From Agrococcus jenensis (GTDB lineage Bacteria; Actinomycetota; Actinomycetes; Actinomycetales; Microbacteriaceae), in assembly GCF_003752465.1 (NCBI RefSeq), contig NZ_RKHJ01000001.1, positions 372,001-436,000 on the forward strand: DNA of 64,000 nt, read 5' to 3'. Below the pieces are notes generated by a model. That model saw only the letters and a program-made list of their open reading frames with translations, made no database searches and was not told the origin of the DNA. The position numbers and the translations under genes were made by a program. Shown here in pieces: positions 38,130 to 45,209 of this stretch. Within the stretch, counting starts at the first letter, position 1. Each line of letters opens with the position of its first letter.

Positions 38130-38182
38130 ATGCATGCCAATCCGTGGCCGAACCGTGACCTTCGGCGTGGCGGCGCTGCGGA

Positions 38183-39187
38183 TCAGGGGCGAGCGACCGA
38201 CGCGCGGGTCACGAGCACGGGCGGGATCCGCAGGTGCACGAGCCCCGCGCGCCCCTCGAGGTCGTCGAGCAGCACGCGCATCGCGGCTGCGCCGACCTGC
38301 TCGAACTCCTGCCGCACGGTCGTGAGCGGCGTGGGGAAGTGGGCCGCCTCCGGCACGTCGTCGAAGCCGACGATCGACACGTCGCCCGGCACGTCGAGGC
38401 CCGCGTCGCGGCACGCGTGCATGAGGCCGAGCGCCATCTGGTCGTTGCCGACCACGATCCCCGTGGCCCCGAGCGCAAGCACGCGCGCCCCGACCGCGTG
38501 GCCCGAGTCGGGCGTCCAGTCGCCCTCGACCGTGCCGACGAGCTCGAGGCCGAGCTCCGCGATGCGCTCCTCCGTGCCCGACGTGCGCGCGGTCGCGTCG
38601 ATCGAGCCGCTCGGCCCGCACAGCTGGGCGATGCGCCGGTGACCGAGGCTCGCGAGGTGGTCGATCGCCATCCGCGCGCCGAGCCGCTGGTCGATGGCGA
38701 CGCTGTGCCCGGATGCGAGGCCGGTCGGCTCCAGGGTGACGTAGGGCACCTCGACGCGCAGCTGCGCGAGCGCCTCGAGCATCGCGGTCTCGGCGACCGA
38801 GACGACGAGCGCGTCGACGCTCGTCTCCCGCAGGAACGTGACGCCCGCCGCCAGGTCCTCGACGCTGCCGGTGGCCGCGTTCGTGAGCGCGATCCGGTAC
38901 CCGGCGTCGCGCGCCGCCATCTCGATCGCGATCTGCTGCGCCTGCGGCCCGTAGTGGGTCGTGGGGAGCGTGAGGAGCCCGATCGTCTGCGAGCTGCGGC
39001 GCACGAGCGCGCGCGCCGCGGCGTTCGGCCGGTAGCCGAGCTCGACGATGGCCGCCTCGATCCGCGCGAGGGTCTCGGGGCGGATGTTGGGGTGCCGGTT
39101 CAGCGCGCGCGAGACCGTCTGATAGCTGACCCCGGCGACCGCCGCGACGTCGCGGATGTTCGGTCGCCTCCGCTCTCCGGACGCCAT
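38183..39187 (-). CDS. LacI-family repressor, probable arabinose regulator
   Basis: A 334-residue repressor. It has the N-terminal LacI helix-turn-helix and hinge (NIRDVAAVAGVSYQTVSRAL, then NRHPNIRPETLARIEAAIVE) and a periplasmic-binding-protein-like sensor domain ending GDVSIVGFDDVPEAAHFPTP. ATG at 39187 follows GAGCGGAGGGGCG and puts the DNA-binding helix within 15 residues; an upstream start adds MLGAQHAASGGA. It is transcribed toward araD on the same strand, 120 bases upstream. A 15-base motif shared between its own promoter (39232) and the araD promoter (38115) suggests that it controls both. It would take the role that AraR or AraC has in other bacteria. Confidence 0.93.
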   Translation of the reverse strand: MASGERRRPNIRDVAAVAGVSYQTVSRALNRHPNIRPETLARIEAAIVELGYRPNAAARALVRRSSQTIGLLTLPTTHYGPQAQQIAIEMAARDAGYRIALTNAATGSVEDLAAGVTFLRETSVDALVVSVAETAMLEALAQLRVEVPYVTLEPTGLASGHSVAIDQRLGARMAIDHLASLGHRRIAQLCGPSGSIDATARTSGTEERIAELGLELVGTVEGDWTPDSGHAVGARVLALGATGIVVGNDQMALGLMHACRDAGLDVPGDVSIVGFDDVPEAAHFPTPLTTVRQEFEQVGAAAMRVLLDDLEGRAGLVHLRIPPVLVTRASVARP

Positions 39188-39231
39188 CGCCCCTCCGCTC
39201 GCTGCATGCTGAGCCCCAAGCATGGCACGAA

Positions 39232-39246
39232 GTGACCGTTTCGCAT
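39232..39246. promoter_or_regulatory. Putative operator upstream of the arabinose LacI gene
   Basis: GTGACCGTTTCGCAT is the exact reverse complement of 38115-38129. It lies 45 bases before the ATG of the LacI gene, consistent with autoregulation. Confidence 0.6.
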
Positions 39247-39256
39247 CCGGTCGCGA

Positions 39257-39694
39257 TCAGTCGTCGAGCAGCTCCTCCAGCCGCGTGAGGATGTCGCTCC
39301 AGCCCTGCTCGAGCTGCTCGAGCTCGTCCGCGGGCCCGGTCTGCGTCACCCGCACGAGCGTGCCGCCGTCGAGCTCCTCGAGCTCGACGGTGACGAGCTG
39401 CGTGGCGGCGGTGCCGTCGCCGCCGAGCCAGTCCCACGTCTGCACGATGCGCTCCCCCTCGAGCAGCTCGACGTACGTGCCCTGCACGCCGATGCCGCCC
39501 TCGGCCGTGCGGATGCGGTACCAGCCGCCCTCCTGGGCGTCGACCTCGTAGCGCGTGTCGTCGAACTGGGGCCACCACCACTGCCGCAGGCCGTCGGCGG
39601 TGGTCCAGAGCGCCCACACCGCGTCGGTCGTCGCGGCGACGAAGCCGGTCACCTCGACCCGCTGCCCGCCGTCGTGCTCGCTGTCGAGTGCCAT
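39257..39694 (-). CDS. SRPBCC (AHSA1-type) domain protein
   Basis: A 145-residue single-domain protein of the Bet v1/START fold. AATTDAVWALWTTADGLRQWW and the C-terminal LEQLEQGWSDILTRLEELL are the family's hallmark first and last helices. It probably binds a hydrophobic ligand or acts as a small chaperone; no ligand can be named. ATG at 39694 lies 40 bases after the ROK regulator stop, and the two may be cotranscribed. It is only distantly like the SRPBCC protein at 30884 and has no nonsense codon. Confidence 0.87.
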   Translation of the reverse strand: MALDSEHDGGQRVEVTGFVAATTDAVWALWTTADGLRQWWWPQFDDTRYEVDAQEGGWYRIRTAEGGIGVQGTYVELLEGERIVQTWDWLGGDGTAATQLVTVELEELDGGTLVRVTQTGPADELEQLEQGWSDILTRLEELLDD

Positions 39695-39734
39695 GCCGCA
39701 ACGCTAGCCGCACTCGGCTCCGCGCCGTCGCGCG

Positions 39735-40901
39735 TCACGCGCCGAGCGGATCCTCGAGGAGCCCGCGGAGCGCGAGCTGCGCGGCGCCGATGAGCAGCCG
39801 GTCCTCGCCGAGCGCGCCGCGCACCACCACGAGCGACTCGGCGATGGGCGGCATGAGCTGGGCGCGGAGCGCCGCGAGCAGCGTCTCGGGCTGCTCCGCG
39901 AAGAGCGCGCCGAGGAACCCGCCGAGCACGACCGCCTCGGGGTCGAACGCGTTGACCGCGTTCCGCAGCCCGGTCGCGAGCCGCCGCAGCTGCTCGGCGA
40001 CGAAGGCGTCGACCTCCGGGCTCGCCGCTTCCCGGAGCGCCGCGCTCACGTCGGGCAGGTCGAGGCGGTCGCGGCCGAGGACGTCGAGCAGCAGGTCGAA
40101 GCGCACCTCGGTCTCGAGGCATCCCGTCGCGCCGCAGCGGCAGCGCGCGCCGCGCGGGTCGACGAGCGTGTGGCCGAGCTCGGCCGCGAAGCCGTGCGCG
40201 CTCGCCGGCGCCGTGCCGCCGAGGCGCACGCCGGAGCCGATGCCGGAGGGGCCGCCGTGGAGGTAGACGAGGCTCGACAGGCCCCGGCCGGCGCCGAACG
40301 TCGACTCCGCTGCGGCGCCGAGGTTCGCGTCGTTGTCGGCGAACGCGGGCAGGCCGGTGCGGTCGGCGAGCAGGCGGGCGATCGGCTCGTCGACCCAGCC
40401 CGCGTGCGGCACCATCCGCACGAGCCCGTCGGCGGCGCTCACGAGCCCTGGCACCGCAGCGCCGATGCCGAGCACGCGGGCGCCCGTGAGCGCCGGCGCG
40501 AGCGAGTCGACGAGCCTGCCGACGATCTCGACCGTCGCCGCCGCCGAGGGCTCGGCCTCGTACTCGTGGCGGATGCGGTGCGCGACGGCGCCGTCGAGCC
40601 CCACGACCGCGACCGTCACGGCGTCGGCCTCGACGCCGGTGCCGATCGCCACGACGTCGGCCGAGGCGTGCACGACGGGCGACGGCCTGCCGACGCCGCC
40701 CGTGCCGGTCGGGTCGCGCTCGACGACGAGCCCCGCCTCCTCGAGCGAGGCCACGAGGTCGGCGATCGTCGAGCGGCTCAGGCCCGTGCGGCGCGTGAGC
40801 GCGGCGCGCGACGCCGCGCCCTCCTCGTGCACGAGCCGCAGCACGCGCGAGAGGTTGGCGCGGCGCAGCTCGCGCGAACCGGTGTGCGCCTGCGTGCTCA
40901 T
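39735..40901 (-). CDS. ROK-family transcription repressor (XylR-like)
   Basis: A 388-residue regulator. The N-terminal MarR/ROK winged helix (NLSRVLRLVHEEGAASRAAL then TRRTGLSRSTIADLVASLEE) precedes a ROK sugar-kinase-like domain with the EIGG-equivalent AELGHTLVDPRG and the zinc motif CRCGATGCLE. ATG at 40901 follows GAAGGAGCGAC. It is divergent from xylA, with 174 bases between, which is the classic placement of the xylose repressor XylR. Expected role: repress xylAB (and perhaps others) when xylose is absent. Specificity is inferred from position. Confidence 0.92.
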   Translation of the reverse strand: MSTQAHTGSRELRRANLSRVLRLVHEEGAASRAALTRRTGLSRSTIADLVASLEEAGLVVERDPTGTGGVGRPSPVVHASADVVAIGTGVEADAVTVAVVGLDGAVAHRIRHEYEAEPSAAATVEIVGRLVDSLAPALTGARVLGIGAAVPGLVSAADGLVRMVPHAGWVDEPIARLLADRTGLPAFADNDANLGAAAESTFGAGRGLSSLVYLHGGPSGIGSGVRLGGTAPASAHGFAAELGHTLVDPRGARCRCGATGCLETEVRFDLLLDVLGRDRLDLPDVSAALREAASPEVDAFVAEQLRRLATGLRNAVNAFDPEAVVLGGFLGALFAEQPETLLAALRAQLMPPIAESLVVVRGALGEDRLLIGAAQLALRGLLEDPLGA

Positions 40902-40983
40902 GTCGCTCCTTCGGAGTCGGGCCGCTCGCATGCTACGGCTGCGCGTCGGGTAGCACGTGGTGCGCGCGGCTCGTCCTGCTGAT

Positions 40984-41002
40984 ATGTTTCCGTCCAGAAC
41001 AT
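40984..41002. promoter_or_regulatory. Putative ROK (XylR) operator in the regulator-xylA gap
   Basis: ATGTT-N9-AACAT forms a dyad centred between the ROK gene and xylA. AT-rich dyads of this kind stand out in a high-GC gap and are typical of ROK repressor sites. The rest of the 174-base gap shows nothing clear. Confidence 0.45.
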
Positions 41003-41075
41003 TCTAGTCGTCGACGCTGACGGTCCTGGCCCGAGGCGCGACGCATCCTGCAACGCAGCACGGAAGGCATCCCTC

Positions 41076-42266
41076 ATGGCCACGACCCCCACCCCCGACG
41101 ACCGCTTCTCCTTCGGCCTCTGGACCGTCGGTTGGACGGGCAACGACCCGTTCGGCCCGCCGACCCGCCCCGACCTCGACGTCGTGGAGGCCGTCGAGCG
41201 CCTCGCGGGCCTCGGCGCGTGGGGGCTCACGTTCCACGACGACGACCTGTTCCCCTTCGGCTCGAGCGACGCCGAGCGGCAGCACCAGATCGATCGGCTC
41301 CGCGGCGCGCTCGACGACACCGGTCTCGTCGTGCCCATGGTGACGACGAACCTGTTCTCGCACCCCGTCTTCAAGGACGGCGGCTTCACGAGCAACGACC
41401 GCTCGGTCCGCCGCTTCGCGCTGCGCAAGGTGCTGCGCAACATCGACCTCGCCGCCGAGCTCGGCGCGCAGACCTTCGTCATGTGGGGTGGCCGCGAAGG
41501 CGCCGAGTACGACTCCGCGAAGGACGTGCAGGCCGCGCTCGCCCGCTACCGCGAGGCCGTGAACCTGCTCTCGGAGCACGTCGTCGAGCGCGGCTACGAC
41601 ATGCGCTTCGCGATCGAGCCGAAGCCGAACGAGCCGCGCGGCGACATCCTGCTGCCGACGCTCGGGCACGCGCTCGCCTTCATCGCGACGCTCGACCGGC
41701 CCGACCTCGTCGGGGTCAACCCCGAGGTGGGGCACGAGCAGATGGCCGGTCTCAACTTCACCGCCGGCATCGCGCAGGCGCTCGAGCACGGCAAGCTCTT
41801 CCACATCGACCTCAACGGGCAGCGCGGCATCAAGTTCGACCAGGACCTCGTCTTCGGCCACGGAGACCTGTTCAACGCGTTCTCGCTCGTCGACCTGCTC
41901 GAGCACGGCTCGCCGACCGGCGGCCCCGCCTACGACGGACCGCGGCACTTCGACTACAAGCCGTCGCGCACCGAGGACTACGACGGCGTGTGGGCGTCGG
42001 CCGCCGCGAACATGCGCAACTACCTGCTGCTCAAGGAGCGAGCCCAGGCGTTCCGCGCCGACCCCGAGGTGCAGGCCGCGCTCTCGGCCGCGAAGGTCGA
42101 CGAGCTGCGCACCCCGACGCTCGCCGAGGGCGAGTCGATCGCCGACCTCGTCGCCGACCGCAGCGCGTTCGAGGACTTCGACGCCGAGGCCTACTTCGGC
42201 GGCAAGGGCGCCGGCTTCGTGCACCTGCAGCAGCTGGCGACCGAGCACCTGCTCGGCGCGCGCTGA
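41076..42266 (+). CDS. xylA: Xylose isomerase
   Basis: Converts D-xylose to D-xylulose. The 396-residue product is the actinobacterial class I enzyme: it opens [18 protein letters not shown], has the catalytic His in [12 protein letters not shown], and metal ligands in [23 protein letters not shown] and [15 protein letters not shown]. Length is normal (about 390). The ATG at 41076 has GGAAGGCATCCCTC before it. xylB follows 7 bases after the stop, so the two are one operon, divergent from the ROK regulator. Confidence 0.98.
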   Translation: MATTPTPDDRFSFGLWTVGWTGNDPFGPPTRPDLDVVEAVERLAGLGAWGLTFHDDDLFPFGSSDAERQHQIDRLRGALDDTGLVVPMVTTNLFSHPVFKDGGFTSNDRSVRRFALRKVLRNIDLAAELGAQTFVMWGGREGAEYDSAKDVQAALARYREAVNLLSEHVVERGYDMRFAIEPKPNEPRGDILLPTLGHALAFIATLDRPDLVGVNPEVGHEQMAGLNFTAGIAQALEHGKLFHIDLNGQRGIKFDQDLVFGHGDLFNAFSLVDLLEHGSPTGGPAYDGPRHFDYKPSRTEDYDGVWASAAANMRNYLLLKERAQAFRADPEVQAALSAAKVDELRTPTLAEGESIADLVADRSAFEDFDAEAYFGGKGAGFVHLQQLATEHLLGAR

Positions 42267-42273
42267 CCGGCGC

Positions 42274-43704
42274 ATGACCCTCGTCGCGGGCGTCGACTCC
42301 TCGACGCAGTCGTGCAAGGTCGTCGTCCGCGACCTCGAGAGCGGGGCGACGGTGCGCGCGGGTCGCGCGCCGCACCCCGACGGCACGGCCGTCGACCCCG
42401 AGCGGTGGTGGCAGGCGCTGCTCGCCGCGGTCGCAGACGCCGGCGGCCTCGACGACGTCACCGCCATCTCGGTCGGGGCGCAGCAGCACGGCATGGTCGC
42501 GCTCGACGACCGCGGCGAGCCCGTCTTCGACGCGCTGCTGTGGAACGACGTGCGCTCCGCGGCCGCGGCCGCCGCGCTCGTCGACGAGCTCGGCGCCGAG
42601 GCGCTCGCGCGGCGCACCGGCGTCGTGCCGGTCGCGTCGTTCACGATCGCGAAGGCGCGCTGGCTCGCCGATGCGCACCCCGAGCTCGCGGCGCGCGTCG
42701 CCGCGATCGCGCTCCCCCACGACTGGCTCACCTGGCGGCTGCGGGGCTTCGGCCCCGCAGCCCCCGAGCTGTCGGCGCTCACGACCGACGCCTCCGACGC
42801 CTCCGGCACCGGCTGGACGACGGTCGACGGGGAGCACGACCGCGCGCTGCTCGGCGCAGCGCTCCGCCGCGACGCGAGCGACGTGGTGGTGCCGCGCGTG
42901 CTGCCGGCCGGAGCGACCGCGGGGGTCACCGCAGCGCATCCCGGCATCCCGCCGGGGCTCGTGATCGGCGTCGGCTGCGGCGACAACGCCGGCGCCGCGC
43001 TGGGCCTCGGCGCGGCCGAGGGCGACGTGATCGTGTCGCTCGGCACCTCGGGCGTCGTGACGGCCGTGACGCGCGCGTTCGCCCCGGATGCGACGGGCAC
43101 CGTCGCCGGCTTCGCCGACGCCTCCGGGCTGCGGCTGCCGCTCGTCGCGACGCTCAACGCGGCGCGCGTGCTCGACGCCGCGGCGCGCCTGCTCGGCGTC
43201 GACCACGCGACGCTCGGCGAGCTGGCGCTCGCCGCGCCCGCCGGCGCCGACGGCCTGGTGCTGCGGCCCTACCTGGAGGGCGAGCGCACGCCGAACCTGC
43301 CGACCGCGACCGCGACCCTGTACGGCATGACGAGCCGCTCGCTCACGCGCGAGGGGTTCGCGCGCGCATCGATCGAGGGCATGGTGTGCGGGCTCGCCGA
43401 CGGGCTCGACGCGCTCGAGCGGCTCGGCGTGGAGCCCCGCCGCGTGCTGCTCATCGGCGGCGCGGCGCAGTCGCCCGCCGTGCAGCGCATCGCTGCCGCG
43501 GTGCTCGGCCGGCCGGTCGCCGTGCCGACGCCGGGCGAGTACGTCGCCGCCGGCGCGGCGGTGCAGGCGGCGTGGGCGCTCACGGGCTCGCGGCCGTCCT
43601 GGGCCGTCGAGGCAACGACCGTCGTCGAGCAGCCGCGGCCGGAGGTGCGCGCGGCCTACGCCGCGACGCCCGCCGACCCGATCGGCGACGCGGCCGGCCG
43701 GTAG
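42274..43704 (+). CDS. xylB: Xylulokinase
   Basis: Phosphorylates D-xylulose to D-xylulose 5-phosphate with ATP. The 476-residue FGGY kinase has the phosphate motif VAGVDSSTQSCKVVV, the substrate motif LLWNDVRS, GVGCGDNAGAALGLG, and the C-terminal adenosine motif VLLIGGAAQSPAVQ. Length is typical. It is coupled to xylA by a 7-base gap. Its last 49 bases overlap, on the opposite strand, the 3' end of the GH43 gene. No separate araB is present in the window, so a role in L-ribulose phosphorylation cannot be ruled out, but position and motifs fit xylulose. Confidence 0.95.
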   Translation: MTLVAGVDSSTQSCKVVVRDLESGATVRAGRAPHPDGTAVDPERWWQALLAAVADAGGLDDVTAISVGAQQHGMVALDDRGEPVFDALLWNDVRSAAAAAALVDELGAEALARRTGVVPVASFTIAKARWLADAHPELAARVAAIALPHDWLTWRLRGFGPAAPELSALTTDASDASGTGWTTVDGEHDRALLGAALRRDASDVVVPRVLPAGATAGVTAAHPGIPPGLVIGVGCGDNAGAALGLGAAEGDVIVSLGTSGVVTAVTRAFAPDATGTVAGFADASGLRLPLVATLNAARVLDAAARLLGVDHATLGELALAAPAGADGLVLRPYLEGERTPNLPTATATLYGMTSRSLTREGFARASIEGMVCGLADGLDALERLGVEPRRVLLIGGAAQSPAVQRIAAAVLGRPVAVPTPGEYVAAGAAVQAAWALTGSRPSWAVEATTVVEQPRPEVRAAYAATPADPIGDAAGR

Positions 43705-45206
43705 TCGAGCGCCCCGAAGCGGGCCTCGGCACCGGCCACGCCGACGGCGGCGATGCCGATCCAGACGCCGAGGAAGCCGCCGGTCGCGGCCGTGTCGAGC
43801 GTGCGGGCGTCGACGGTCGCGACCACGTCGCCGTCGACGAGCAGCCGGTAGTCGCTGCCGCGCGCCCGCACGCCAAGCAGCGCTGCGCCGGCGTCGAGGT
43901 CGACGGCGCCGACCTCGGTCTCCTCGCCCGCGCGGCGGTGCACCGCGCGCACGCGCGACCCTGTTCCGCGCGGCTCGACGAGCAGCGCGACGTGGTCGTC
44001 CTCCGACTGGCGCAGCACGAGGCCGGCGGCGGCGCCGTCGGCGACGTGCTCGACCCGCACCGTGACGTCGAGCTCCCGGTGCTGCTGCCGCACGCCCAGG
44101 AAGGCGGGGGTGCCGGGGTCGCCGAGGCCGTCCTGGGTGGCCCGCAGCGACCAGCCCTCGCCGTCGGGCGTCGCGAACGGCGCGGCGAAGCCGCGCACGC
44201 TCGTCCAGCGCGGATCCTCGGGCGCGACGGCGCCCGCCGAGCGCGAGTCGGGCTGCCAGACGCCAGGCGTCAGCGCCACGCCGAGCTCGACCGTGGCAGG
44301 CACGCGCCCCTCCCCGGGCGCGAAGACCGGCCAGCCGTCCTGCCACTCGACGGGGCACAGGAAGGTCTCCCGGCCGAGCGGGTGCCGGTGCCCGTCGTAT
44401 GGGCGGGTGCCGAGCAGCACCGCCCACCAGCGCCCGTCCGGTGCCTGGACGAGGTCGGCGTGGCCGACAGCCTGCACCTCGGCGCCGTGCCCGAGCTGCC
44501 GGTGCGTGAGCACGGGGTTGGCGGGCGAACCGACGAACGGGCCGGTCGGGTGCTCCGCGCGCGCGATGCACACCGCGTGCTCGAACGCGGTGCCGCCCTC
44601 TGCGGCGAGCAGGTAGCACGTGCCGTCGATGCGCAGCAGGTGCGGGCCCTCGGCCCACACGGCGCCGCGCACGGCTCCGGTCCACACGACGTGCTCCTCG
44701 CCGACGAGCCGCCCCTCGTCGAGCGAGAGCTCACGCACCCAGACCTCGGTCTGGTGGTGCCACTCGGGCTCGGCGACGAGGCGCGTGCCGTGCATCCACG
44801 CCCGGCCGTCGTCGTCGAACAGCAGCGACGGGTCGATGCCTGCCACGTCGATCCAGATCGGGTCGCTCCAGGGGCCGGCCGCGTCGTCGGCGGTGACGAG
44901 GAACGTGCCGCCGCGCTCGCCGTCCGCGGGGTCGACGAGCGTCGTGACGATCCAGAACCGCTCGCCGTCGTGCCGGATCGTCGGCGCGAAGATGCCGCCG
45001 GACGAGCGGATGCCGGCCAGGTCGACCATCCCGGGCCGGTCGAGCACGTGGCCGATCGTCTCCCAGGTCGCGAGGTCGCGCGACCGCATCACCGGCATGC
45101 CGGGCAGCAGCTCGAACGTGGACGTGACGAGGTAGTGCCACTCCCCCACGCGGCAGATCGAGGGGTCGGGGAAGCAGCCCGGCAGGATCGGGTTCGCGAC
45201 CGGCAC
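43656..45206 (-). CDS. Glycoside hydrolase family 43 (beta-xylosidase/arabinofuranosidase)
   Basis: A cytoplasmic exo-glycosidase of 516 residues with no signal peptide. The five-bladed propeller starts NPILPGCFPDPSICRVGEW with the catalytic-base Asp, continues with the pKa-modulating Asp in GIDPSLLFDDDG, and has the catalytic acid Glu in AEGPHLLRIDG. The C-terminal 180 residues are the concanavalin-like beta-xylosidase domain (FLGVRQQHRELDVTVRV). It should cut xylose or arabinose from imported oligosaccharides; the exact linkage is uncertain. GTG at 45206 lies 3 bases after the GH3 stop, the last gene of a five-gene transport-and-cleavage operon. It overlaps xylB tail to tail by 49 bases. 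Confidence 0.92.
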   Translation of the reverse strand: MPVANPILPGCFPDPSICRVGEWHYLVTSTFELLPGMPVMRSRDLATWETIGHVLDRPGMVDLAGIRSSGGIFAPTIRHDGERFWIVTTLVDPADGERGGTFLVTADDAAGPWSDPIWIDVAGIDPSLLFDDDGRAWMHGTRLVAEPEWHHQTEVWVRELSLDEGRLVGEEHVVWTGAVRGAVWAEGPHLLRIDGTCYLLAAEGGTAFEHAVCIARAEHPTGPFVGSPANPVLTHRQLGHGAEVQAVGHADLVQAPDGRWWAVLLGTRPYDGHRHPLGRETFLCPVEWQDGWPVFAPGEGRVPATVELGVALTPGVWQPDSRSAGAVAPEDPRWTSVRGFAAPFATPDGEGWSLRATQDGLGDPGTPAFLGVRQQHRELDVTVRVEHVADGAAAGLVLRQSEDDHVALLVEPRGTGSRVRAVHRRAGEETEVGAVDLDAGAALLGVRARGSDYRLLVDGDVVATVDARTLDTAATGGFLGVWIGIAAVGVAGAEARFGALDYRPAASPIGSAGVAA

Positions 45207-45209
45207 GCG

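Noticed and set aside
38148-38160. A second full arabinose operator (CCGAACCGTGACC)
   Set aside because: It matches the 15-base motif only in part and has no clear dyad, so it is mentioned but not listed as a site.
42274-43704. Calling the kinase araB because the arabinose operon lacks one
   Set aside because: It is 7 bases after xylA, is transcribed with it, and has xylulokinase-like substrate motifs and length (476 residues; AraB is usually longer, about 550).
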